The notes: generated by a model from the sequence alone, not told the origin. 7,462 bases of DNA from MKRK01 sp001896915 (GCA_937973935.1 CALJJF010000025.1:1-7462); one strand, 5' to 3'; numbered from the stretch's first letter, positions 1-6,324 are shown. Numbers and translations: made by a program.

Positions 1-351
1 AATGCACCCATCGGTCGGCACCCGGTCAAACGAAAACAAATGGCAGTGACAGAGAGAAATTCCAAACCAGCAGTGACCCATTATGAAGTGATTCAACGAT
101 ATCAAGGATACACTCACATGCGTTTTCGCCTGGAAACGGGAAGGACCCATCAAATACGTGTTCATATGGCTTATCTGGGTCATCCGATTTTGGGCGACAC
201 GGTTTATGGAAGCAAAAAGAACACAAAAGGCTTGCAAGGGCAGTGCCTGCATGCCAAAAAAATCGGGTTTGTTCATCCAAACGGTCAGTATATGGAGTTT
301 ACATCGCCTCTGCCCGAATATTTTTGTGATGTATTAAAAAAACTATTGTAG
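1..351 (+). CDS. RluA/RluD-family 23S rRNA pseudouridine synthase, 3' part (5' end outside window)
   Basis: The reading frame is open from base 1, starting N-A-P-I-G-R-H-P, and ends at the TAG at 349-351. That gives 116 residues of a protein normally near 300 aa. The family isomerises specific uridines in large-subunit rRNA to pseudouridine. Visible here are the PIGRHP segment just downstream of the catalytic core and the very characteristic GRTHQIRVHMAYLGHPILGD stretch at about residues 51-70, followed by V-Y-G. The catalytic-Asp motif (HRLD type) must lie upstream of the window, so activity cannot be judged. The ATG at 40-42 is internal: it has no ribosome binding site, and family similarity continues upstream of it. 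The stop is 21 nt before the HAD gene, so co-transcription is likely. Family assignment is firm; the exact paralogue (RluA, C or D type) and target uridine are not resolvable. Confidence 0.95.
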   Translation, partial: NAPIGRHPVKRKQMAVTERNSKPAVTHYEVIQRYQGYTHMRFRLETGRTHQIRVHMAYLGHPILGDTVYGSKKNTKGLQGQCLHAKKIGFVHPNGQYMEFTSPLPEYFCDVLKKLL

Positions 352-372
352 ATAGAGATAAGAGGTTATCCG

Positions 373-1197
373 GTGGGCTTATTTGAAGGGATTTTACTGG
401 TATCAGACATTGACGGAACCCTGATTAACACGCAGAGAAAGGTTCCGAAACAGAATATGGATGCCATCGAATATTTTATTGAAAACGGCGGTAAATTCAC
501 CTTTGCGACCGGTCGTTCCATCGAATCGGCACGGCTTTTTGCAGATATTGTTCCGCTGTCGTGTCCTGCGATTGTGGTTAATGGCGGTGTAATTTATGAT
601 TATCATAACAATGAGATCATCAAAGAAACTTTTTTGCCCGAGTCGGCGAAACACTTTGTAAAACCTGTGATGGAGCGTTTTCCTGATATATGCACTCAAA
701 TTCATTCCGGCTCCTCATTGTTTGTTTTGTCTTGGTCCGAGGAAGGTCGTCAGCATATTTTCAATGAGAAAATAGCTTATACCGAAGAAACACTCCAAAA
801 TCTGATGGATATTCCTTGGCACAAGGTGCTCTATGCCACCACGCCCGAGAAGATTGAAGAAATCATGGAATTTGTCAAAACCATTCCCTGTGACGAAACC
901 TATTATCTGCGAACCTCTCCCTTTTATTTTGAATTTATGAATGCAACCGTCAACAAGGGAAGAGCGCTGTTAGAGCTGGCGGATATTTTACAGATCGAAT
1001 ATAAAAATACCAATGCCATCGGGGATTATTATAACGATGAACAGATGATAGATATGGCAGCGGTGGGTGCTTATGCCGAAAATGCACCGGACGAGCTGAA
1101 ACAAAAAGCAAATTATGTCGCTGCGCACTGTGACATCGGTGCGGTCGGAGACTTTATCCAATATATAGCCAAATCATTAATGGAGGAACATGAATGA
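373..1197 (+). CDS. Cof-type HAD-superfamily (IIB) phosphatase
   Basis: This 274-aa cytosolic hydrolase is a typical length for the Cof/YbiV group, which dephosphorylates sugar phosphates and related small phosphorylated metabolites. The HAD motifs are complete and in order. Motif I is D12-I-D14-G-T-L (nucleophile and acid/base Asp), motif II is the Thr of ATGR at 45-48, motif III is K195 in NKG, and motif IV is GDYYND at 217-222 followed by the typical M-x-x-x-A-V-G tail. The region between motifs II and III (about residues 80-190) is the cap domain of class IIB. The start is a GTG at 373-375, supported by TAAGAGG about 7 nt upstream; translation would leave motif I at the usual distance from the N-terminus. 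The stop overlaps the next start as ATGA, implying translational coupling to the transketolase pair and hinting at a phosphosugar substrate. That substrate link is inference only. Confidence 0.93.
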   Translation: MGLFEGILLVSDIDGTLINTQRKVPKQNMDAIEYFIENGGKFTFATGRSIESARLFADIVPLSCPAIVVNGGVIYDYHNNEIIKETFLPESAKHFVKPVMERFPDICTQIHSGSSLFVLSWSEEGRQHIFNEKIAYTEETLQNLMDIPWHKVLYATTPEKIEEIMEFVKTIPCDETYYLRTSPFYFEFMNATVNKGRALLELADILQIEYKNTNAIGDYYNDEQMIDMAAVGAYAENAPDELKQKANYVAAHCDIGAVGDFIQYIAKSLMEEHE

Positions 1198-2039
1198 ACG
1201 AAACATTGAAAAAACAGCTGGAAGTCACTGCCTGTAAGGTGAGAATGGGTATCATTGAAGGTACCTATAACGCCAAATCAGGTCATCCGGGCGGATCCTT
1301 ATCCATTGCGGAGCTGCTAACCTATCTCTATTTTGTTGAGATGAACATTGACCCGAAGGATCCCAAAAAGGCCGACCGTGACAGATTGGTGCTGTCAAAG
1401 GGACACACTGCACCGGCACTGTATGCTACCCTTGCGCTGAAGGGCTTTTTCCCCACAGATGAAATCAAGCTGCTTCGTAAAACCGGTAAAATGTTGCAAG
1501 GTCACCCGGACATGAAGGGGACACCAGGCGTTGATATGAGCACCGGCTCGCTGGGACAAGGCATTTCCGCCGCATGCGGAATGGCGATTTCTGCCAAGCT
1601 GTCCGGCGACAGCTATCGGGTATACACCATTCTCGGCGACGGAGAAATTCAAGAAGGACAGGTTTGGGAAGCCGCTATGTTTGCAGGCTTTAAAAAGCTT
1701 GACAACCTGGTCGCCATTGTGGACAATAACAACCTGCAAATCGATGGCAGAGTTTCCGAGGTGATGTCCGTTTATCCCATCGGCGAGAAATTCAAAGCCT
1801 TCGGCTGGCATGTAATTGACATCAAAGGACACGATTTTGACGCTTTGGAAGAGGCATTCAACGAGGCAAAGACGATCAAGGACAAGCCGACCGTGATTGT
1901 TCAAACAAGTACAAAGGGCAAATGTGTTTCCTTTATGGAAGACAACGTGGAATGGCACGGCGCCGCACCGAACTGTGATCAATACGCATTGGCAGTGGAA
2001 GAGCTGAACGGTCAGCTTTCCGCAATGGAGGTAGAATAA
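1194..2039 (+). CDS. Transketolase, N-terminal (thiamine-diphosphate-binding) subunit
   Basis: This is the first half of a split transketolase (EC 2.2.1.1), which moves two-carbon ketol units between sugar phosphates in the non-oxidative pentose phosphate pathway. The 281-aa length is the usual size of the PP-domain subunit. Visible residues include SGHPGGS (29-35, His31), SKGH at 68-71, GHPD (103-106), GSLGQG (118-123), and the ThDP/Mg motif starting GDGEIQEGQVWEA at 148 and ending in N178-N179-N180. A C-terminal WHGAAPN segment (254-260) is also present. The ATG overlaps the upstream HAD stop by 4 nt, with GGAGG at 1182-1186 and 7 nt spacing. The stop shares one base with the start of the C-terminal half (TAATG), as expected for subunits made in equal amounts. 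No active-site residue appears to be missing. Confidence 0.97.
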   Translation: MNETLKKQLEVTACKVRMGIIEGTYNAKSGHPGGSLSIAELLTYLYFVEMNIDPKDPKKADRDRLVLSKGHTAPALYATLALKGFFPTDEIKLLRKTGKMLQGHPDMKGTPGVDMSTGSLGQGISAACGMAISAKLSGDSYRVYTILGDGEIQEGQVWEAAMFAGFKKLDNLVAIVDNNNLQIDGRVSEVMSVYPIGEKFKAFGWHVIDIKGHDFDALEEAFNEAKTIKDKPTVIVQTSTKGKCVSFMEDNVEWHGAAPNCDQYALAVEELNGQLSAMEVE

Positions 2040-2983
2040 TGGCTGATAGCATCAAAAAAGCGACCCGTGACGGTTACGGTGAAGGTCTGGTTGAACTGGG
2101 CAAAATGTACGACGATCTCTATGTTCTGGATGCTGACCTGGCTGCGGCAACCAAAACAGGAATGTTTAAGAAAGCGTTTCCCGATAGATTTATTGACTGC
2201 GGCATCGCAGAGCAGAATATGATGAGCATTGCGGCAGGCATTGTAGCAACCGGTAAAAAAGTATTTGCCAGCTCTTTTGCTATGTTTGCTGCCGGCAGAG
2301 CCTTTGAACAAGTCAGAAATGCCATCGGCTACCCGCACCTGAACGTGAAAATCGGTGCTACCCATGCCGGGATGTCCGTGGGTGAAGACGGCGCTTCCCA
2401 TCAATGCAACGAGGATATCGCTCTCATGCGCTCCATTCCGGGCATGACCATCATCAACCCTGCTGATGCTGTGGAAGCAAAAGCGGCAGTGATCGCGGCG
2501 GTGAGCATTGACGGCCCTGTTTATCTGCGTTTTGGCCGGCTTGCTGTACCGGTGTTCAATGATGAGAGCTACACCTTTACTATGGGCAAAGGCATTCGCT
2601 TAACAGAAGGCAAGGACGTAACCATCGTTGCCACAGGCTTGATGGTCAATGAAGCGCTGATTGCCGCCGAACAGCTGAAAAATGAAGGCATCCGCGCCAG
2701 AGTAATCAATATTCATACCATCAAACCGCTGGATGAAGAAATCATCCTCAATGCCGCCAAAGAAACAGGCGCCATCGTAACGGCGGAAGAGCATTCTGTC
2801 ATCGGCGGTCTCGGCGGAGCAGTTTGCGAATTATTATCCGGCACGGTTCCCACACCGGTGATTCGATTGGGCGCCAACGATACCTATGGTATGTCCGGTC
2901 CGGCCTTGGAGCTGTTGCAGTACTACGGTCTGACCTCAGCGAATATAATAGAAAAGGTAAAGACTGTTATTAAAATGAAATAA
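2039..2983 (+). CDS. Transketolase, C-terminal (pyrimidine-binding) subunit
   Basis: This is the second half of the split transketolase, 314 aa, carrying the Pyr domain and the C-terminal transketolase domain. It assembles with the product of the preceding gene to make the active ThDP enzyme. The catalytic glutamate that activates the thiamine aminopyrimidine is E58 in GIAEQNM (55-61). The EDGASHQ loop is at 116-122, and RFGR follows at 164-167. The C-terminal domain has the conserved EEHSVIGGLGGAV segment (250-262) and ends in GMSG at 284-287 plus a helical tail. GGAGG at 2027-2031 lies 7 nt before the start and inside the upstream gene, so coupling is expected. The dimeric DXS enzyme shares the fold, but the split layout and motif details favour transketolase. 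It is the last gene before a strong terminator. Confidence 0.97.
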   Translation: MADSIKKATRDGYGEGLVELGKMYDDLYVLDADLAAATKTGMFKKAFPDRFIDCGIAEQNMMSIAAGIVATGKKVFASSFAMFAAGRAFEQVRNAIGYPHLNVKIGATHAGMSVGEDGASHQCNEDIALMRSIPGMTIINPADAVEAKAAVIAAVSIDGPVYLRFGRLAVPVFNDESYTFTMGKGIRLTEGKDVTIVATGLMVNEALIAAEQLKNEGIRARVINIHTIKPLDEEIILNAAKETGAIVTAEEHSVIGGLGGAVCELLSGTVPTPVIRLGANDTYGMSGPALELLQYYGLTSANIIEKVKTVIKMK

Positions 2984-3072
2984 ACAGTGAATTTGATTGC
3001 GGTAATATCATTTATCAATAGTATTCATGTTAGAACATTTTGTTATGATGTTCACGGCTGTCTTAAACGCTG

Positions 3073-3126
3073 AAAAACAAAAAATCCATGTGAATTTATA
3101 TAAATTCACATGGATTTTTTGTTTTT
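3073..3126. terminator. 54-nt perfect palindrome; terminator of the transketolase operon
   Basis: Bases 3073-3098 are the exact reverse complement of 3101-3126, and the two central bases (TA) are self-complementary, so the whole 54 nt is a perfect palindrome. The core stem includes ATCCATGTGAATTTA, flanked by an A5-C-A6 tract on the left and T6-G-T5 on the right. In either direction the transcript would form a long hairpin ending in a U-rich run. It sits 90 nt after the transketolase stop. The next strong promoter begins just downstream, so it insulates the two units. No convergent gene is visible to require the bidirectional design. Confidence 0.9.
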
Positions 3127-3181
3127 ATATATAGATAACATACAAATATATCAAAATAATTTAATTAAATACAAAAAGATG

Positions 3182-3210
3182 TTGACAACAATAAGAGAGT
3201 ATGATATTTT
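3182..3210 (+). promoter_or_regulatory. Sigma-A-type promoter with extended -10
   Basis: TTGACA at 3182-3187 matches the -35 consensus in all six positions. After exactly 17 nt comes TATTTT at 3205-3210 (4 of 6), preceded by TG at 3202-3203 in extended -10 spacing (TGnTATTTT). The region upstream is almost pure A/T and includes a 12-nt palindrome, ATTTAATTAAAT, at 3159-3170. That could be an UP element or an operator. Transcription should begin near 3216-3218 and run into the structured leader and the envelope operon. No equally good promoter is seen closer to the gene at 3507. Confidence 0.8.
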
Positions 3211-3258
3211 TATGACATATTAAACATATATATTGAGTATGTATTGAGGGTCGATGTT

Positions 3259-3366
3259 ATGAAAGAATTTTATCATACATTTACAAAATTGAACATGTGC
3301 ATGCCAGAGGTTATGATGCGGATCTGTGTTTATCGTTCTGTAACCTGTCATATGCACGTGTATTAA
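3259..3366 (+). CDS. Possible 35-aa Met/Cys-rich leader peptide
   Basis: An ATG at 3259 preceded by GAGGG (3246-3250, 8 nt spacing) opens a 35-codon frame that ends at TAA 3364-3366. It starts MKEFYHTFTK and contains six Met and three Cys residues, with the cluster M-C-M-P-E-V-M-M-R-I-C at 13-23. It has no clear signal peptide or membrane helix and resembles nothing I recognise. It lies between the promoter and the terminator hairpin and spans hairpin B completely, so it could be an attenuation leader peptide. Alternatively the frame is a by-product of a non-coding structured RNA. The good Shine-Dalgarno supports translation; the short length and overlap with RNA structure argue for caution. 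Confidence 0.35.
   Translation: MKEFYHTFTKLNMCMPEVMMRICVYRSVTCHMHVY
3293..3361 (+). other. Long imperfect hairpin (hairpin B) in the leader
   Basis: The outer stem pairs ACATGTGCATG (3293-3303) with bases 3351-3361, 11 bp with two G-U wobbles. In the same register, after a short symmetric interruption at 3304-3307, AGGTTA (3308-3313 is A-G-G-T-T-A) pairs with TAACCT (3341-3346). After two wobbles and a 2x2 mismatch, 3318-3321 pairs with 3333-3336. The apical loop is 3322-3332. There is no U-tract after it, so it is not a terminator. The constant register through three helices argues against chance. It lies wholly inside the possible 35-codon frame, so a translating ribosome would unfold it. 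Confidence 0.65.
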
Positions 3367-3419
3367 CGAATATACTTTGTTAAGCGATGCAATATGCTAG
3401 TTAAATACAGTTTTGATAA

Positions 3420-3450
3420 ACGCAGAAGTTGAAAGGCTTCTGTGTTTTTT
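3420..3450 (+). terminator. Intrinsic terminator/attenuator before the envelope operon
   Basis: ACGCAGAAG (3420-3428) pairs with CTTCTGTGT (3437-3445) across the 8-nt loop TTGAAAGG, giving 9 bp with one G-U. The stem is followed directly by a T run ending at 3450. It lies 57 nt before the lipoprotein start and downstream of the strong promoter, with no good promoter in between, so it probably controls read-through. Its 3' arm sequence TCTGTGTTT (3439-3447) is repeated at 3323-3331 in the leader, which lets its 5' arm choose between two partners. Confidence 0.75.
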
Positions 3451-3506
3451 ATACCTCAAACGCGTTAGGAAACCGATTTACTATAAACAAGTAGGAGATG
3501 TTTTGA

Positions 3507-4793
3507 ATGAAAAAGCACCGAGTAATCTTCACATTGGCAGTATGTATCTTGTCTGCCGCAATCCTCTTAACCGGTTGTAACGGCAAAAAGGAAGGCTCTG
3601 CATCAAAAAGCAGTGAAACCAAATTGACAGGCACGTATCTCTTAGACGCAACCGCACTGGGCATGCCCCTTCAGGTTTACTTATTCATCAAGGATGACAA
3701 TACCTTTCAGTGGACAAACCAAAAAGAAAAAGGGGACGACAAAGGACACGGCACCATCGGTCAGAATGAAAATACATATCTTCTCTTATGCAGTGACTCC
3801 ACAACGGAAGCACCCAAAACAGCAACCTTTACTGTAGTAAAAGGAAATCTGCATTTCTCAACACGAGTTCCATACGGAACCAGTGGATTTTCCCCAAACA
3901 CCGAAGATGAAAGCAATATCATTTATCCACAAGCAAAAAAACTGGCCTTTGAGGCATATATTGCTGAGTATGTGGGTGTATCGGGAGATTACAGCTATAC
4001 ATTATCTTTATCATATGGTGCACAGTACACTGTCACAAGCGTCGGAAAAACCGAAACCTACAGTGAAACGGGTATTTTTGATATTAAGGATAAAAATCTC
4101 ACACTGACACCCACCCAAGGAGCAGCGATAAGCGGTATCATAGATGAAAACAGTGGGATTGCACTGACAAGCGCTAAGCTGGAAAAAACAGGAAAAAAAT
4201 CAGAGATTAAACTCAGCAAAGCAATTACAGCAGATTATGCCGGTGTTTATACCGCTGAGGGCGAGATACAGCTCACATTGGATAAATTAGGGGGGTATAC
4301 CTATCAGGCAAAGGGGTACTCCGAGGAAGGCGCCTTTACAGTAGACAACGATGCTGCGGTTTTTACAGCTAAAAATGGAGACAAACGAAACGGCACAGTG
4401 GCAACCTACATCGCTAAGGCATCATTCCCAAAAACAGCGGCTGGGAAGGTGGCTGAGTTCACAGCATATGAATCCGTTATAAACGGGGACTTTACAGCGA
4501 CAGAGGAAGTGAAGGAAGGGGAAGAAACCCCTGCCGGAAAATACGAAGCTTCCCTGAAGCTCGGTCTGGACGGAGCGTATTCTTTCAACATCATCAAGGA
4601 CGGGAAGCAGTCTTATTCGGAATCCGGCACATTTTCAACCTCAGTGAGCGCTGTGGGACCCTCATTGGATCTGACCAGTAAAAACCGCGACAACAGCAGC
4701 GGCGTAATTGCCAAGAACGGTGAACTGAATTTGAGAATTCTCATTGACTCCGAAATGAACGAAGCAGGCTTTAAATTCACAAAAAGGAAATAA
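3507..4793 (+). CDS. Lipoprotein with about four repeats of a small beta-rich domain
   Basis: This 428-aa surface lipoprotein has a basic n-region (MKKHR), a hydrophobic core and the lipobox LLTGC, with lipidation expected at C24. It should sit on the outer face of the membrane. After a short polar linker (25-40) the protein appears to be built from about four units, roughly 41-125, 152-232, 243-322 and 343-427. Three of them share a (T/G/S)-Y-S-E-(T/E/S)-G-(I/A/T)-F signature at 184-191, 270-277 and 369-376, each preceded by G-x-Y and L-x-L strands. The strand pattern recalls NlpE-like or other small barrel folds, but the CxxC copper motif of NlpE is absent, so no ligand is implied. AGGAG at 3493-3497 lies 9 nt upstream. 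It is the first gene of the envelope set and is preceded by the leader terminator. Function unknown. Confidence 0.85.
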   Translation: MKKHRVIFTLAVCILSAAILLTGCNGKKEGSASKSSETKLTGTYLLDATALGMPLQVYLFIKDDNTFQWTNQKEKGDDKGHGTIGQNENTYLLLCSDSTTEAPKTATFTVVKGNLHFSTRVPYGTSGFSPNTEDESNIIYPQAKKLAFEAYIAEYVGVSGDYSYTLSLSYGAQYTVTSVGKTETYSETGIFDIKDKNLTLTPTQGAAISGIIDENSGIALTSAKLEKTGKKSEIKLSKAITADYAGVYTAEGEIQLTLDKLGGYTYQAKGYSEEGAFTVDNDAAVFTAKNGDKRNGTVATYIAKASFPKTAAGKVAEFTAYESVINGDFTATEEVKEGEETPAGKYEASLKLGLDGAYSFNIIKDGKQSYSESGTFSTSVSAVGPSLDLTSKNRDNSSGVIAKNGELNLRILIDSEMNEAGFKFTKRK

Positions 4794-4847
4794 TGTCGAA
4801 CGCGCTGCGGGCGACTTTATCAATAAAAATATTATGGAGGAATAAAC

Positions 4848-6287
4848 ATGAAAAGAAAAGTAACCAAAGCAATCGTTTTGATTGCATCCCTGGTACTCTT
4901 ATTGAGTACAATTTTACCGGTGTCGGTCACGGCAGCCACCCCAAATCTGGGCACATTGATTGTAGCCGCAGCGGGAAGCTATGCTGAATCTCCGATTCAG
5001 CTTGTCAGCACAACCACCACCTATGCGGTGGAAACACCAAAGGGCTCTACTATTCTCGGCGTCAAGGCTGTTCCGAAAAACGAAGGCGACACCGTGACAG
5101 TGACCATTGACGGTACAGCATATCCTAAAACCGGCGAAGCATATACAGACAGCTCTGTTTCCAGTGCCAAGGGTATTTCAACCGTTGGAAAAGACAATTC
5201 TGTTATCGTAGTTGCCATCACAGAAGCAGGAAAGACCACTCCATACGTTACATATACCATCAATGTAACAAAGACATGGGAACGTGAAACGAAATTCTTC
5301 AATGACTTCATTGCAGCAGCCACAGAAGGCGAAGCTGACCCGGCCGCCGCCTTGCAGAGCTTTTTAAGCTCACCCATGTTTACATCATACTACACGCGCT
5401 TTACAGCACTGCCCAACGAGTTTAAACTGAAGGTTGAGCACCGTAGCTGGCTTGGTGCGGTTGATGCTGTTGTGAAAACAGGAACAAGCACACTGAATGT
5501 AGATACTGTGGTGTTTGATAAGGACGGCAATGGCTCCATTGAACTGCCGAAGGGAGCATCCGGCTTCAGCATTGCATCCGTCAGCGCCGTGACCGAAGGT
5601 GTGAGCTTTACTGTTGGGACCAACACATTTGCAGCAGGTGCGTTTGCAACCCCCAAACTGCCTGTCGCTTCTGCGTCTACCGTTACCGTTACAAAGGGAA
5701 CTAGCCAGTACACTCTGACAGTAAGCTTTACCGATGGGGCAGAAACTGCTTATCTGAAAAAGCTGCTTGACAATTTTTATATCAACGACGACGGCATCGA
5801 ATCCATAACCGGCGTCCCCTCCTTTGTTTTGGATGACCGTGTGAATGCATCCACAGAAAAAGCTGCTTTACAAAGTTACGAAGCCGGACTCATCAATCAA
5901 TTGCTAGACAGTCACCGTACTGCGAATACAACCGTTTCGGCAGATGCTTTGACAGCACTCAAGGTTCGCTTTGCGGCTCTTCCCACGGCGGCAAAGGCAT
6001 TGGTATCCACCCAAAACACAGCTCTTTTAACAGCTGTTACAGAATCCACAACGACTTTGGCTGCGACAACCGTGACAGAAGCCGATGAGGAAACCACCAC
6101 ACAAGCAGGAGAAGAAGCAACCACTGCTGACACGACTGCGGCAGTCACAACGGTTTCCAATGATTCTGACGATGCTCCAGACACGGGTAATCTTACTTTC
6201 CCGGTGATTGCTGTAATCTTGATTGCATTTTCTGCCGGATTGGTTGTTTTGGTATCAGGAAGAAAGAAGAATACTGCTCGGAAATAG
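4848..6287 (+). CDS. Secreted, probably sortase-anchored surface protein
   Basis: This is a 479-aa exported protein. A signal peptide covers about residues 1-29 (MKRK, long hydrophobic core, VTA-A cleavage region). Next comes a beta-rich domain at about 32-142 ending in YVTYTINVTK, which looks like the cadherin-like beta-sandwich family of clostridial surface proteins. This is followed by a helical segment at 143-210. The same order repeats: a beta-rich part at about 215-297 ending in YTLTVSF, then a helical segment at 298-400. The helical parts share RFxALPxxxK (184-193 and 374-383). A Thr/Glu-rich stalk (about 400-436) leads to APDTGN (443-448), a hydrophobic helix (449-469) and the basic tail GRKKNTARK, a wall-sorting layout with a non-LPxTG motif. 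GGAGG at 4836-4840 is 7 nt before the start. No catalytic motif is seen; a structural, adhesive or binding role is inference. Confidence 0.85.
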   Translation: MKRKVTKAIVLIASLVLLLSTILPVSVTAATPNLGTLIVAAAGSYAESPIQLVSTTTTYAVETPKGSTILGVKAVPKNEGDTVTVTIDGTAYPKTGEAYTDSSVSSAKGISTVGKDNSVIVVAITEAGKTTPYVTYTINVTKTWERETKFFNDFIAAATEGEADPAAALQSFLSSPMFTSYYTRFTALPNEFKLKVEHRSWLGAVDAVVKTGTSTLNVDTVVFDKDGNGSIELPKGASGFSIASVSAVTEGVSFTVGTNTFAAGAFATPKLPVASASTVTVTKGTSQYTLTVSFTDGAETAYLKKLLDNFYINDDGIESITGVPSFVLDDRVNASTEKAALQSYEAGLINQLLDSHRTANTTVSADALTALKVRFAALPTAAKALVSTQNTALLTAVTESTTTLAATTVTEADEETTTQAGEEATTADTTAAVTTVSNDSDDAPDTGNLTFPVIAVILIAFSAGLVVLVSGRKKNTARK

Positions 6288-6312
6288 ACAACAAAAACAG
6301 TTTCTCATCAAT

Positions 6313-6318
6313 AGGGGG
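6313..6318 (+). promoter_or_regulatory. Ribosome binding site deciding the start of the second lipoprotein
   Basis: AGGGGG lies 6 nt before the ATG at 6325. The frame is open further upstream to an ATG at 6223, but the 34 residues gained are not signal-like, overlap the previous gene by 65 nt and lack a ribosome binding site. Starting at 6325 places a perfect lipoprotein signal peptide at the N-terminus. Confidence 0.8.
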
Positions 6319-6324
6319 ATTCAT

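Larger units (their letters stand above)
3217..3450 (+). ncRNA. Candidate structured leader RNA with termination/antitermination layout
   Basis: This is the predicted transcribed stretch between the promoter and a terminator hairpin, upstream of the envelope operon. Read by eye it can form four elements. Hairpin A is 3254-3262 with 3273-3280. Hairpin B, 69 nt long, is 3293-3361. Hairpin C pairs TTAACGAA (3363-3370) with TTTGTTAA (3376-3383), 8 bp including one G-U, with loop TATAC. Hairpin D is the terminator at 3420-3445. The apical loop of B (3323-3334) can instead pair with 3415-3426, which covers the 5' arm of D, giving 12 contiguous pairs with one G-U. Formation of that pairing would prevent D. 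I do not see signature motifs of T-box, TPP, SAM, lysine, cobalamin, purine, FMN or c-di-GMP leaders. It may act in cis on the gene at 3507, or end at D as a small RNA of roughly 230 nt. Confidence 0.55.

Noticed and set aside
1395..1982. 195-codon antisense frame inside the transketolase N-terminal gene
   Set aside because: It is a shadow of a strongly conserved + strand gene with no ribosome binding site and no recognisable protein features. The other antisense frames were rejected for the same reason.
3033..3053. GAACAT/ATGTTC 6-bp inverted repeat after the transketolase gene
   Set aside because: The stem is weak, the loop is 9 nt and there is no U-tract; it is overshadowed by the 54-nt palindrome 20 nt downstream.
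3217..3450. Leader as a T-box, c-di-GMP, ZTP or other known riboswitch
   Set aside because: GAGGGTCG near 3246 faintly recalls part of the ZTP motif, but the rest is missing. No T-box sequence, GEMM core, or TPP, SAM, lysine, cobalamin or purine signature was found by eye. A covariance search would be decisive.
3482..3487. TATAAA as a -10 box directly before the first lipoprotein gene
   Set aside because: No -35-like hexamer lies 16-18 nt upstream (AACGCG at the 17-nt position), so it is a poor promoter compared with the one at 3182.
3883..4107. 74-codon + strand frame within the first lipoprotein gene
   Set aside because: It lies entirely inside a supported gene in another frame, with no Shine-Dalgarno and unremarkable composition.
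4793..4987. 64-codon frame starting at the TAATG overlap with the first lipoprotein gene
   Set aside because: It has an AAAGGAA-like site upstream, but it overlaps the signal-peptide region of the wall-anchored gene out of frame. Its composition is basic and irregular and shows no domain, so it is most likely chance.
5517..5552. EF-hand or dockerin-like calcium loop (DKDGNGSIE) in the wall-anchored protein
   Set aside because: Positions 1, 3, 5, 6 and 8 match an EF-hand loop, but position 12 is Lys instead of Glu/Asp and no flanking helices are evident. It sits in a beta-rich region, so it is probably a turn.
6223..6324. Upstream extension of the second lipoprotein to the ATG at 6223
   Set aside because: It lacks a ribosome binding site, overlaps the previous gene and would bury the lipoprotein signal peptide; the ATG at 6325 with AGGGGG fits much better.
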